NCBI GenBank assembly: GCA_910584595.1
Contig: CAJUBQ010000045.1
Coordinates: 1 to 34,381, forward strand
Source: an uncultured Eubacterium sp.
Lineage (GTDB): Bacteria > Bacillota > Clostridia > Lachnospirales > Lachnospiraceae
Length of the DNA: 34,381 bases
Direction of reading: 5' to 3'
The position numbers and the translations under genes are program-made. Position 1 is the stretch's first letter. The number at the start of each line of letters is the position of its first letter. Under the pieces are notes generated by a model, which worked only from the letters and a program-made list of their open reading frames with translations, did not search any database and had not been told where the DNA came from. This document shows positions 1 through 8,425 of the stretch, in pieces.

Positions 1-255
1 CTTAGGGCTTCTTGCATTCTGGAACGGACACAGCAGACGGGGCAGATTTTCTCTCCCTGCGTCCGAGTAGCCAGAATATAACACTTTTTGTAAATTGTTG
101 CATTTCCGCTTAAGTTCGCGCTTATGGGGCAGCTCCCCACCATCCGGTAATCTGGAAAAAGCAACACTTTGTCTAAACTGTTGCTTTGTTACTTGCCCCA
201 CCCGTGAAAAGTAACGATACAGCCAGGTAAAACAAGCGGAAATAAATAACTGCCT

Positions 256-302
256 AAATAAAAAAGTGTAAAGCATATTGGCAATTCAATAGGCTTTACA
301 CT
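256..302 (-). terminator. Rho-independent terminator of the mannan operon
   Basis: Read on the minus strand, a perfect 10-bp stem (AGTGTAAAGC/GCTTTACACT) encloses a one-base mismatch, an inner 5-bp stem (TATTG/CAATA) and a 6-nt loop. It is followed at once by a run of six or more T residues. It lies about 180 nt beyond the stop of the coiled-coil gene and is the first strong terminator for transcripts arriving from the right. Confidence 0.75.
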
Positions 303-341
303 CTGATTCGTGAGTTGGTATGCGGCTGTTCGTAATCTATC

Positions 342-376
342 TATATATCTGGCATTAGATAAGCGCCAGATATATA
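342..376. repeat. 12-bp perfect inverted repeat
   Basis: The arms TATATATCTGGC (342-353) and GCCAGATATATA (365-376) are exact reverse complements separated by 11 nt. No T-run follows on either strand, so this is probably not a terminator by itself. It belongs to the chain of hairpins in the probable 3' untranslated region of the operon. Confidence 0.6.
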
Positions 377-443
377 AACCCTCCGGGGGGGGATGCACAC
401 TTGCACGAAAATGCAGATGCCGCAAAGCGGCAGTGCTCGGCAC

Positions 444-468
444 AGATGGCGATCATTAATCGCCATCT
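444..468. repeat. 10-bp perfect inverted repeat after the coiled-coil gene
   Basis: The arms AGATGGCGAT (444-453) and ATCGCCATCT (459-468) pair perfectly around a 5-nt loop. The hairpin starts 12 nt beyond the stop of the minus-strand coiled-coil gene. It lacks a T-run, so it may protect the 3' end or act as a processing signal rather than terminate transcription. Confidence 0.6.
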
Positions 469-480
469 ATATAATATGTA

Positions 481-774
481 CTATGAAATCTTTTGCAATT
501 TCTCACTGTGTTCTCTGACTACGCTTTTTAATACATCAATATCCGCTTGCATTGCTTCCATTTTTGCTGCTTCTTTTGTGTATTTTTTAGCGGCTGGCAT
601 ATAGTTTTCGGCAAGCATTTTAATGTCAGATCGAATTTCATTCTCTATTATGATATTGATTCTTCTTTGCTCATCTTTGATTGACTTAATTTCATCTTCT
701 AAAGGTTGTATTCTTGCATCTAATTTCTTTTCCATGATATCAGATATAGCAAGTAATAATTCATTATCTGTCAT
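481..774 (-). CDS. Small coiled-coil protein of unknown function
   Basis: This is a 97-residue, highly charged, helix-rich protein. Residues 15-55 (LDARIQPLEDEIKSIKDEQ and onward) have the heptad pattern of a coiled coil, and a second helical stretch, with hydrophobic residues at heptad spacing, runs from about residue 70 to the end. There is no signal peptide, membrane segment or Cys cluster. Short proteins starting MTDNELLLAIS-like are, from memory, common in Lachnospiraceae and of unknown function. The gene lies 83 bp downstream of the GH36 gene on the same strand with no terminator between, so it may be transcribed with the mannan operon, although a functional link to mannan is not implied. 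Confidence 0.7.
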   Translation of the reverse strand: MTDNELLLAISDIMEKKLDARIQPLEDEIKSIKDEQRRINIIIENEIRSDIKMLAENYMPAAKKYTKEAAKMEAMQADIDVLKSVVREHSEKLQKIS

Positions 775-857
775 TGAATCACACTCTTTTTATGGCTGAT
801 TTCCCGTTAACGGCAGTATACCACATCCAGAGTATAAAATCTACAAAATTCCTTTTC

Positions 858-3044
858 TTACTCAGTACGATCGGATACCTGATGCACTTCAATGACCTCC
901 GCCTGAAAATCTCCATACATTCTTTCCCGCAGCAGCCCCGCATACATCAGCGCGGCTCCCGTATATTGTCTGCCATCCACTTCATATACTGCGTGCTCTG
1001 ACAAACCCTGCAGTTTGATTTTGCGGCTCTTTACACTTGGCTCATGCATCACCTGTACGAAGAAAACCGCTGCCTGCGACCGGTCTTTCGACACGATTTC
1101 ATAGCAGTCATACTTATGATTCTCCCGATAAGAAGCAATCCGATAATAATTCCCTTCCCGAATGAGCGGCGCATATTTCTTATAAGCCGCTATCTGTCCC
1201 GGCACCATATTACGCTCCTGTTCGCTGATCTTGGTAATATCCAGCTCATAGCCAAATGTTCCGGCAAGCGCGGTAATTCCACGTGTTTCAAATGGCGTCA
1301 CCCGGCCAACCGTATGGTTTGGGCAGTCAGATACATGTGCTCCGATTGCAGACATCGGATACAACAACTGTGTTCCTTCCTGAATCATCAGACGTTCAAT
1401 CGCATCCGTATCATCGGAACACCAGATCTGCGGACTGTAATATAACATTCCCGGATCAAATCTTGCACCTCCGCTGGAACAATTTTCCAGCAGCAGATCC
1501 GGAAATTCCGTAATCAGCCGTTCCTGCAGCTCATAGACAGCCAGCATATACCGATGCGACAACTCTCCCTGCCGGTCTGGAGCAAGGGCGTCACTGCCGA
1601 TATCTGCCAGTGCACGATTCATATCCCATTTGACATATTCGATATTTGCTGAATGCAGAATATTGCTGATACTGTCATAAATATAATCAACAACTTCCGG
1701 CCTGCTTAAGTCAAGCACCAGCTGGTCTCTCGCGCGGGAAGGCATGCGTCCTTTCAAATGAAACGCCCAGTCCGGATGTTTCTCATACAGTTTGGAATCC
1801 GGTGAAATCATCTCCGGTTCAAACCAAATGCCAAATTTCATCCCAAGTTTATTGACTTCATCTACGAGATATTTTAAACCTCCCGGCAGCTTTTCCTCAT
1901 TTACAATCCAGTCTCCTAAGCTGCTGTCGTCGTTTTCTCTGTGTCCAAACCAGCCGTCGTCCATTACGAGCATTTCAATCCCAAGCGCTGCCGACTGTTT
2001 TGCAATCTCTATCAGTTTTTCCGTATGAAAATCAAAATATGTCGCTTCCCAGTTATTAATCAGAACCGGACGTTCTTTATCTTTATAACTGCTGCGAATC
2101 AGATGATTCCTATACAGGTCATGCAGCGTACGAGACATTTTGCCAAGCCCCGCATCCGAATACACCAGTACTGCTTCCGGCGCCTGAAATGTCTCTCCCG
2201 CTCTCAGCTTCCAGCAAAACCGGTCCGGATGGATGCCAAGCGCCATACGAAGCGAACCAAACTGCGTACGCTGTGCTTTTGCAAGAAAGTTTCCGGAATA
2301 TACAAAATGCATTGCATATACGTCTCCGCAGGTCTGTGTACAGTTTTGTGAAACTGCTGCCAAAAACGGATGATCCTGGTGGGATGATTCTCCTCTCACA
2401 GACTCTGTTACAAAGCTTCCGGACAATAGCGGCTGTCTTTTGATATGCCGTTCTCTCGCCCACGCTCCTGATAAGGAAATTATTTCAAAATCCTCGTCGT
2501 CCATTTCCAGACAAGCGGACAGCGCCCGTTCCAAATAAACCGCGTCTGTTCCAATATTTTCCACTTTTACGCTTCGCATAAGAGCATCACTGTCTTCAAA
2601 CACACTATAAGACAGCAGCACACGTACGCCAACACAAACATCTTCCAGCGCAATTTCCAATGTCTGGCATCCTTCTCCCCAGACGGCAGGAAGTCCCTGC
2701 AGTTTATCTTTTCCATCATAGATCCGATGCCCGGCATACAAAAGCTCCAGACCGGACTGGCCGTTTTTATCTCTGATATCTATACAGCTTTCCCGAAAAT
2801 CACCGGTACCGCTGAAAGGATACTCCATCGGAAAGCTGTCCAAAAAGGACAGCTTTTCTCTTGAAAGCTTTGACGGCACAAAAGGGTGTTCCTGTGTACG
2901 AAGCATATAACTTAGATCCTGGTATTCCAGTTTTTTTCCATAATATATATGCCCCAAATATTTGTTATCTGCAATCCCCATCATATAAGTTGTTGTTTGG
3001 GTATCCAGTTTAAAAATTTTTGTCTCGTGATGATAACTAATCAT
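858..3044 (-). CDS. Alpha-galactosidase, GH36 (copy 1, mannan operon)
   Basis: This 728-residue protein is a full-length GH36 group I alpha-galactosidase, which hydrolyses terminal alpha-1,6-galactose from galactomannan oligosaccharides, melibiose or raffinose. An N-terminal beta-supersandwich (about 1-320) precedes the (beta/alpha)8 barrel, which begins near the NNWEATYFDF motif, and a C-terminal beta domain. The nucleophile is D474 in KWDMNR and the acid/base is the first Asp of SDDTDAIERL (D544). The 70-residue spacing fits characterised GH36 enzymes. There is no signal peptide, so it is cytoplasmic. It starts 61 bp after the GH26 mannanase with no terminator between and an AGGA ribosome site before the ATG, so it is cotranscribed. 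The natural role is removing galactose side groups from imported mannan fragments. Confidence 0.95.
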   Translation of the reverse strand: MISYHHETKIFKLDTQTTTYMMGIADNKYLGHIYYGKKLEYQDLSYMLRTQEHPFVPSKLSREKLSFLDSFPMEYPFSGTGDFRESCIDIRDKNGQSGLELLYAGHRIYDGKDKLQGLPAVWGEGCQTLEIALEDVCVGVRVLLSYSVFEDSDALMRSVKVENIGTDAVYLERALSACLEMDDEDFEIISLSGAWARERHIKRQPLLSGSFVTESVRGESSHQDHPFLAAVSQNCTQTCGDVYAMHFVYSGNFLAKAQRTQFGSLRMALGIHPDRFCWKLRAGETFQAPEAVLVYSDAGLGKMSRTLHDLYRNHLIRSSYKDKERPVLINNWEATYFDFHTEKLIEIAKQSAALGIEMLVMDDGWFGHRENDDSSLGDWIVNEEKLPGGLKYLVDEVNKLGMKFGIWFEPEMISPDSKLYEKHPDWAFHLKGRMPSRARDQLVLDLSRPEVVDYIYDSISNILHSANIEYVKWDMNRALADIGSDALAPDRQGELSHRYMLAVYELQERLITEFPDLLLENCSSGGARFDPGMLYYSPQIWCSDDTDAIERLMIQEGTQLLYPMSAIGAHVSDCPNHTVGRVTPFETRGITALAGTFGYELDITKISEQERNMVPGQIAAYKKYAPLIREGNYYRIASYRENHKYDCYEIVSKDRSQAAVFFVQVMHEPSVKSRKIKLQGLSEHAVYEVDGRQYTGAALMYAGLLRERMYGDFQAEVIEVHQVSDRTE

Positions 3045-3105
3045 ACTATTTATTCCTGCGCTTTCTTATTTATGTTCAGGTATTACAGAACCGCCTGGAC
3101 AAATG

Positions 3106-5940
3106 CTACTTCATTACCTGAAAGGACACTTCTTTCTCATTGCTCTTTACCGCTGTAATATTATCATAATACAAGGTTCCTGTCACTCTTCCATCTGAAA
3201 CAGCCTCTGAATCTGCAATCGCATTGATCCACAATCCAAATGTCTCAATCTGCTTGCTGTCTTCCACAAGACCGCCTTTCGGATTGCCCTGCGTATCTCT
3301 TTGTCCAAACTCAGAAAATGGAATCGTTACAAGCATCGGCTTTTTGCCATTGTTTCGGAACGCTTCATATTCATTCAGATATGCCTCATAGGTCACGCCA
3401 TTTGCTTTAATCTGAATGACCGTCTTTTGATGCTTCCCATCCGGCGTCATATAAAACTGCAGTGCATTGCAGTCAGACCAATCTACCTCTTTTGCAATCG
3501 TAGCGCCTCCCCATCCGGTCGCTGTCTCATCATAAACAAATTTTAAGCCATAATCTCCATCAGATTTTTTGTCTTTATCCAGAGAAAGCGTTACCTTACA
3601 ATCACTGTCCGCATTTGTTGTCCATACGCCTGTCAGCTGGTCGTCCAATCCATAATAATTTTCAAAACTGTCAATTAAATATGGATCCTCCTTTGGAGCC
3701 TTACTATTAAAGATTTGAGAATATCTCTGGACTCTCTTATCATTAATATACAAAGTAACCGTTCCTACTCCTTTGCCAAGAGACTTTAACTGCTTTGCGG
3801 AAATCTTTGCTGTATAATACCCTTTTCCGTCTGCTTTTGCCCGAAGTTTTACTTTTCCTTTTTCTGTCTTTAGTACAAACAGTACTTTTGTCTTAGTATC
3901 TGCATTCGTCAGTTTTGCCTTTACCGTAGATGCTTTTAACATCCGTCTGCCTGCTACCGGAGAGGTCAGATATCCTGTTACGCCTGCTACCGCCGCTTTT
4001 GCCGTAATGTTATCAAAACTGCCGGATGTAAGGGCTTCTTTCTGGTTTGCCGCAAAAATGGTTCTGTTATCATTATAAAAAGAGATAAAATGATCCAGCA
4101 TTTCATGCCCATGCAGACTTCCATCTTCATTTACCGCATCGACATATGGCACATAAAACGCGCCGTCTTTGCCCCAGTCAGCCCATACAAGAAAATAAGA
4201 AGCTTCAGATTCTGATACAATATCCAACACCTGATTATACCAGTCTTTGTTGCCATTGCCTGTCGGCAGAAGCGCAAGATCATTCTCATTTGCTGCTCCC
4301 GTCTCTGTCACTGCCACCAGTTTGTTATGCTGCTTGGCAAATTTCTCTACCAGCTGCAGCTGTTTTTTCAGCTGTCCCATAAATACGCCATCGTCAGCAG
4401 GCTTATTATCATACATATCAAAACCTACAAGGTCTACGTAAGCGTCACCAGGATAACGCTGAGCATAATCATCCAATGTTTCGGCGTTGCTGCTTGGGCC
4501 ATATTCATAAATGAAATTATGTACATCTTTGGTATCACGCAAATATTCTACTGTATAACGATAGACATTTTTACTGATCTCAGGGTCACAGAATGCAGCT
4601 CCCCACCAGAACCAGCTTCCTGTGCCTTCGTGGAACGGGCGGAACAACACCGCGCCTTTTACCTGTTTTGCATATTCTGCAATGAGATCCAGATATGCGG
4701 TATACACTTTATTATATTTTCCGCCTGGTAAAATCTGATTGACCGGATCATTCGTTGTAACAGGCGCCGTATATCCATAATAATCATATTTTTTCCACGT
4801 TGGATCGCCATTTTTATAATCCGGATTTTCCGGTACATTTGCAAAGTTCGGCATATGTCCGGACATCGTAATTAACGCGCCCTCTGCAAGTGCATCATTC
4901 GTAATCTCTACCATCGTCTCCAGACCTTTTTCTGCCACATCCTGCATATCTACACCGAGAATGCCTGCTATCGAACCAGTAACATCTTTTGTATCGGAAC
5001 AGGACAGTTCCGCATTGCCTGCTTTGTTAAAGGTGTCATTCTGATGTCCGAAAATGACGCTGTCCGATGAGCCAACCGCTTTCAAATATGCATACAGCTG
5101 CTTTGCAGACGCATCCGCTTTCTGATCCACAAGAGATACTTTGAAATCAAGCGCTGTTTCCTGCGCGCTTCCATCCTTCTTTGCCGTTACCAGTTTCCCG
5201 TCAGATATCTTTACCTGCTGGGTATCTGCAGATTTTGCGGCAATTGTAGAGTCTGTCGAAATATCCGGCAAAGGCTCTCCCGTAATCTGAATATTGTCAA
5301 ACCATACCGCACCTTTATAATCCGTGTTCTTTCCAATCAGCTGTATTGCAAACTGATTCATTTCCGAAGCTGCGGCTCCAAGCGCATCAAACGTAATTTT
5401 AACCGGTATTTTTTTCACATCACCGGATACCACTTCCGCACTGGCAAAATCTGCATCCACATTCGCATCCAGACCTTCCCCATATAGCTTCACCGCAAAA
5501 GATCCGGCAGTCATCTTGGATGCATCATAAATAAAATCCATCGTTACGGTCGTAGCCCCTTTCAGATCCAGACCCTTTTCTCCATCTGCAGGCTTCCATA
5601 CGACCGTTGCCTGTGACCAGTCTTTATCCTTATCGTTTGAATAATCCACTAGAAATTTCAGCTGTCCTTGATCCGCTTCTACCGACGAAGTATCTTTGGC
5701 AGAATAATTATATTCCCATCCTGAGCCATAAGACCATCCGCTGATTCCATCTTTAAAATCAAACCCGGCCAGTACCCTTACCTGTGTATCTGCATCAGAT
5801 GTCCCGGTTGCCTGCGCTTCATCAGCTGCATATACATTTTGTACCGGTAAAAATCCTACGGTCGGTATTCCCGTCGCCCCGATCATTGCAGCCATGGAAA
5901 ATGCCAGTCCCTTCTTCTTTAAATTCACACCTTTTTTCAT
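3106..5940 (-). CDS. Secreted modular endo-beta-1,4-mannanase, GH26 with two CBMs
   Basis: This 944-residue protein starts with a signal peptide (basic start, hydrophobic core at 11-30, cleavage near VYA-AD at 38/39). A beta-sandwich resembling CBM27 follows at about 53-222. The GH26 barrel spans about 280-640, with acid/base E438 in RPFHEGTGSWFWWG and nucleophile E546 in VTETGAAN. An Ig-like linker domain (about 655-745) and a second binding module resembling CBM23 or CBM11 (about 750-940) complete it. It hydrolyses internal beta-1,4-mannosyl bonds of mannan, glucomannan or galactomannan outside the cell. No LPXTG motif or SLH domain is visible, so it is probably released or held by its CBMs. 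The layout resembles the CBM27-GH26-CBM23 enzyme known from Roseburia intestinalis. An SD site GGAGGT precedes the ATG. It is the first gene of the operon. The CBM family assignments are my reading, not a search. Confidence 0.93.
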   Translation of the reverse strand: MKKGVNLKKKGLAFSMAAMIGATGIPTVGFLPVQNVYAADEAQATGTSDADTQVRVLAGFDFKDGISGWSYGSGWEYNYSAKDTSSVEADQGQLKFLVDYSNDKDKDWSQATVVWKPADGEKGLDLKGATTVTMDFIYDASKMTAGSFAVKLYGEGLDANVDADFASAEVVSGDVKKIPVKITFDALGAAASEMNQFAIQLIGKNTDYKGAVWFDNIQITGEPLPDISTDSTIAAKSADTQQVKISDGKLVTAKKDGSAQETALDFKVSLVDQKADASAKQLYAYLKAVGSSDSVIFGHQNDTFNKAGNAELSCSDTKDVTGSIAGILGVDMQDVAEKGLETMVEITNDALAEGALITMSGHMPNFANVPENPDYKNGDPTWKKYDYYGYTAPVTTNDPVNQILPGGKYNKVYTAYLDLIAEYAKQVKGAVLFRPFHEGTGSWFWWGAAFCDPEISKNVYRYTVEYLRDTKDVHNFIYEYGPSSNAETLDDYAQRYPGDAYVDLVGFDMYDNKPADDGVFMGQLKKQLQLVEKFAKQHNKLVAVTETGAANENDLALLPTGNGNKDWYNQVLDIVSESEASYFLVWADWGKDGAFYVPYVDAVNEDGSLHGHEMLDHFISFYNDNRTIFAANQKEALTSGSFDNITAKAAVAGVTGYLTSPVAGRRMLKASTVKAKLTNADTKTKVLFVLKTEKGKVKLRAKADGKGYYTAKISAKQLKSLGKGVGTVTLYINDKRVQRYSQIFNSKAPKEDPYLIDSFENYYGLDDQLTGVWTTNADSDCKVTLSLDKDKKSDGDYGLKFVYDETATGWGGATIAKEVDWSDCNALQFYMTPDGKHQKTVIQIKANGVTYEAYLNEYEAFRNNGKKPMLVTIPFSEFGQRDTQGNPKGGLVEDSKQIETFGLWINAIADSEAVSDGRVTGTLYYDNITAVKSNEKEVSFQVMK

Positions 5941-5991
5941 ATATGACCTCCATATGATTGACTATTAATAATTTCGTTTAAGTTAATTTAT

Positions 5992-6003
5992 TCTATGCAT
6001 AGA
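5992..6003. promoter_or_regulatory. Candidate operator palindrome in the mannanase leader
   Basis: TCTATGCATAGA is a perfect 12-bp palindrome about 20 bp downstream of the -10 box of the mannanase promoter. That is a suitable place for a repressor to block transcription. Which regulator binds is unknown, as no regulator gene adjoins this operon. A 12-bp palindrome can arise by chance in AT-rich DNA. Confidence 0.35.
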
Positions 6004-6022
6004 TATTCTTTTACTTAAATCG

Positions 6023-6051
6023 ATTATATATTTTAACTATTAATTAGTCAA
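6023..6051 (-). promoter_or_regulatory. Promoter of the GH26-GH36 operon
   Basis: On the minus strand, TTGACT (6046-6051) and TATAAT (6023-6028) are separated by exactly 17 bp, a near-perfect housekeeping sigma promoter. The predicted start site lies about 75 nt upstream of the mannanase ATG. Confidence 0.8.
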
Positions 6052-6361
6052 TATATGGTTTCATATTCGTTATTTTTTTGCCATATTTACTTAATTTAAA
6101 CTTTTTTTAGCCAAAAGAAGTTACTTTTTTGTTAAAACTGCTAATAAATGTTATTGAGCACTGCCAATGTCATTTATGGTTCTGTCAAGTATAGACTAAG
6201 AATAATTTGTAAATAATTTGTAAACTTTGTATAAATTTGTCATTTGATGTTAATCCGTGTCTTTCCCATCCTGTCTGCCCGGTATCAAGAACCAGCTTTT
6301 CCGGTTTCGCCCTGATAATTCCATATAACTGCCATATCCATATGTTATTATTAAATGCCAC

Positions 6362-6404
6362 AAAAAACAGGGAAACAAATCTGAAACTATCAGTTATTCC
6401 CCTG
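6362..6404 (-). terminator. Probable terminator after the Rpn-like gene
   Basis: On the minus strand, CAGGGGAA pairs with TTTCCCTG (one G-T pair) around a loop that holds a small inner hairpin (CTGA/TCAG). A run of six T residues follows. It starts about 35 nt beyond the stop of the Rpn-like gene. Confidence 0.6.
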
Positions 6405-6438
6405 CTTTATAAACACAATATAAAATTTTTGTTCTGCC

Positions 6439-7392
6439 TTATATAGCCTGAATTTCTGCAAGCTGCTCTACATCCTCAACTTTAAGGCCTGAATATTTTG
6501 CAATTTTATCAAACGGCAGATCCCCGTCTTCAAGCATCCTGAGCACCGTTTCCCTTTGACTTTGGCTGATGCCCTGATTTATACCCTGACTAATACCCTG
6601 ACTAATACCCTGATTTAAAATAGTTCTTGCACTTGTTTCAATTAATGCTCCACTCATCATGCCACCTATGCCTTTCTGCACGTTCTCATATTTCTGTGCA
6701 ATCTCTTTAACCACAACACTGGAAAGTTCTATGATTGTCCACTTGTCAAACGCCCCGATCACTCCCTGCTGTTCCAATTCGTCAAGCCTTTCCAGGATAA
6801 CCTGGTACTCCGCTTTTAATTTTTCCAATTTCCGCCCGCTGCTGTTATACTCTGGAAAGCTGTTTTCATGTGAAAAAATGTAAAACGGGATTAACATCAG
6901 CAGGCGTTTTTCAAAAATATCATCCAGCGAATATCTCTGTACTTTCATAATCGGTATGTCATACTGCATTGTCCCGCCCGGTGTAACGATCACATATTTC
7001 ATTTTATCCGGTGTTTTTTTATACGTCCGGAGATATAGAACCGCTGTATTGGGAAATGTCACTGTCAGCGTTTCCTCCGCAACTTCGCCCTCGTCAAGCG
7101 CGATCTGCGCATCATACTCATAAAGCCTTATCGTTATCCTGCCGTCCGGGTAGCTGCTTTCGCACTCAAGATGGTATTGCTTCGGCGTTTTCCCGTAAAC
7201 CGTGAAATTTGTATCTGTAATCCGTTCCCTGTCTGCCCCATCCTGACGGTCTAAAAAATGCTCATTTGGAAAAAAACGTATCTCCTCATCCCCCGTATAC
7301 GATTCCCCGAAAATTTCATTGATTACGGGGATGACCAGCTTCCGGCAGTCGTTTAATATTGTCCGGAATGCCCCGTCATATATATTTGCCAT
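6439..7392 (-). CDS. Rpn-family PD-(D/E)XK nuclease / putative transposase-like protein
   Basis: This 317-residue protein matches the Rpn / PD-(D/E)XK transposase-like family common in Clostridia. The N-terminal half has the nuclease pattern: an acidic residue in ITDTNFTV (about 60) and the YHLECESSY strand (about 74-82) with its ExE core, followed by a basic/Tyr helix. Known Rpn proteins are DNA endonucleases implicated in recombination and phage defence; a role here is inferred. A Gly-Ser-Gln repeat (GISQGISQGINQGISQ, about 262-278) forms a linker to a short C-terminal helical segment. The ATG is preceded by AAGGAAGGG. It stands alone in an accessory stretch with its own terminator. Confidence 0.8.
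   Translation of the reverse strand: MANIYDGAFRTILNDCRKLVIPVINEIFGESYTGDEEIRFFPNEHFLDRQDGADRERITDTNFTVYGKTPKQYHLECESSYPDGRITIRLYEYDAQIALDEGEVAEETLTVTFPNTAVLYLRTYKKTPDKMKYVIVTPGGTMQYDIPIMKVQRYSLDDIFEKRLLMLIPFYIFSHENSFPEYNSSGRKLEKLKAEYQVILERLDELEQQGVIGAFDKWTIIELSSVVVKEIAQKYENVQKGIGGMMSGALIETSARTILNQGISQGISQGINQGISQSQRETVLRMLEDGDLPFDKIAKYSGLKVEDVEQLAEIQAI
6572..6619 (-). repeat. 12-bp tandem repeat (four units) inside the Rpn-like gene
   Basis: Four 12-bp units begin CCCTGA on the plus strand (6572, 6584, 6596, 6608), two of them identical. They encode the repeated GI(S/N)Q tetrapeptide. Because 12 bp is a multiple of three, gain or loss of units changes linker length without breaking the frame. 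Confidence 0.85.
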
Positions 7393-7531
7393 ATTCTGTT
7401 CCCTTCCTTTTGTTTCGGTTTAATGTCCGATACCGTTTCCTGTCACAAAACCTTTGTAAAATCCAGGAGCCGTTACTTTCATGCAGCGGCTCCGTTTGCC
7501 ATTTCACCCCTACCTTACCCCTATCCGATAT

Positions 7532-8269
7532 TTATATTGTACTCATTTCTTGATTATCAAACAATTTATCTATATCTGCGTTTGGTATTGATTCTGCTAT
7601 ATTTAAAGGCGCAAGTTGTTCATAAGAAATAAGTCTTGATTTTTCGTGCAATTCGTCATTAAAATTTATACAATTTTGCTTGAGTGCTTTTGCAAAATCT
7701 GAAAGAACATAGAATGTTTCACCTGTTTCATCTTCTTCAATCTGAGTAAACAAACCATACTGAAAAAGAGCGGAAATAATGGCATTATTTTCACCTTTGA
7801 AATCATATTCGCAGGTTTTCAAAAACATCAATTCGCCTGGAGTACATATAGAAAGAAACTTGCAAAGCTTAAAGTATAAAGATTCAGTCAAGTCAGTAAT
7901 AAGCAGACATCGGGTTAATGCGGCAAAATAGTTAATTTTCATATCGTCATCCAAATTATTTATTAGGTGTATTTGTCGCTTAACAAAGACTGTATAATTT
8001 TTATTATCTTTATTAAATTTTTGGGCCATTTTAATTTGGTCTTGATAATCATGAAATGTTCCCATAAGAAAACGCTTCATTTTATCCCAAAAAAGAACGG
8101 TTGGCATATGAAAAACAAGTTCCTTTACATTTTTACCTGCTGCAATTCCAGAGAAAGGGTCTTCAGCAATAACAGCTTGTATTAGATTCCAAAAGCATTC
8201 TCCAGAGTAGTTTTGTAAATCTTCATCAGTTAGAATAGCTGTCAATTTCTTGATTTGATTTTCTAGCAT
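7532..8269 (-). CDS. Hypothetical protein, AT-rich orphan
   Basis: I do not recognise this 245-residue protein. It looks real: ATG preceded by GAGGGATAAAAT, normal composition and a full-length open frame behind a candidate promoter. It appears mostly helical with no signal peptide or membrane segment. Notable stretches are TRCLLITDLTESLYFKLCKF (about 128-147) and a probable beta-hairpin at FTQIEEDETGETFYVLS (about 187-203), which resembles the wing of a winged-helix domain. The coding region is clearly richer in A+T than the sugar genes around it. With the neighbouring Rpn-like gene and transposase remnant this suggests transferred DNA, possibly of a defence or mobile-element type. Confidence 0.65.
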   Translation of the reverse strand: MLENQIKKLTAILTDEDLQNYSGECFWNLIQAVIAEDPFSGIAAGKNVKELVFHMPTVLFWDKMKRFLMGTFHDYQDQIKMAQKFNKDNKNYTVFVKRQIHLINNLDDDMKINYFAALTRCLLITDLTESLYFKLCKFLSICTPGELMFLKTCEYDFKGENNAIISALFQYGLFTQIEEDETGETFYVLSDFAKALKQNCINFNDELHEKSRLISYEQLAPLNIAESIPNADIDKLFDNQEMSTI

Positions 8270-8302
8270 ATTTTATCCCTCATTTCTTTGCGGTTTAAAA
8301 CA

Positions 8303-8330
8303 AGTTTACCATAAGTACTGTCAAAGTCAA
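8303..8330 (-). promoter_or_regulatory. Candidate promoter of the orphan gene
   Basis: On the minus strand, TTGACT (8325-8330) and TAAACT (8303-8308) are 16 bp apart, about 35 nt upstream of the ATG of the 245-residue orphan. The -10 box is only moderately good. Confidence 0.45.
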
Positions 8331-8380
8331 TAATTTACTGCTTTATCCAGCTTTGAAAGGTACTTTTCTTATTTTTTATT

Positions 8381-8425
8381 CAGGTTAGAAAAACAGTTCT
8401 AAAAAATAAGACTGTTTTTTACCTG
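8381..8425. terminator. Bidirectional terminator-like hairpin
   Basis: AAAAACAGT (8389-8397) pairs with ACTGTTTTT (8411-8419). The stem extends outward through CAGGT/ACCTG with a small bulge. T-rich tracts flank it on both strands. It sits at the end of the transposase-like remnant and upstream of the orphan gene, so it could end transcripts from the remnant or be part of an old mobile-element end. Confidence 0.5.

Larger units (their letters stand above)
1..480. other. Hairpin-rich intergenic stretch, no convincing gene
   Basis: I see no convincing coding sequence here. The stretch is full of inverted repeats: 9-bp arms at 158-166/179-187, a long hairpin at 265-302, 12-bp arms at 342-353/365-376, GCCGC/GCGGC at 419-431, and 10-bp arms at 444-453/459-468. 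An imperfect direct repeat (AACACTTT...TGTTGC) occurs near 78-104 and 163-184. It lies downstream of the minus-strand coiled-coil gene, so much of it may be a structured 3' untranslated region. An 84-codon minus-strand frame at 189-443 covers several of these palindromes and looks like chance. Confidence 0.6.
5941..6438. other. AT-rich intergenic region upstream of the mannanase
   Basis: About 500 bp without a credible gene. It holds the mannanase promoter and a 12-bp palindrome near its transcription start. Short AATAATTTGTA repeats lie near 6200-6225, and the terminator of the Rpn gene lies at 6362-6404. The unusually long AT-rich leader side is consistent with a regulated promoter. Confidence 0.6.

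Noticed and set aside
1..190. Open minus-strand frame reaching the left edge (ends ...FQNARSPK)
   Set aside because: Two frames are open in parallel, the sequence is repeat-like and basic without a recognisable domain, so a real partial gene cannot be supported.
189..443. 84-codon minus-strand open frame with a hydrophobic end
   Set aside because: It runs across several perfect palindromes and a terminator, has no good ribosome site, and resembles no family I know.
2119..2463. Antisense or shifted 114-codon frame inside GH36 copy 1
   Set aside because: It is a same-strand shadow in another frame of a strongly conserved enzyme region.
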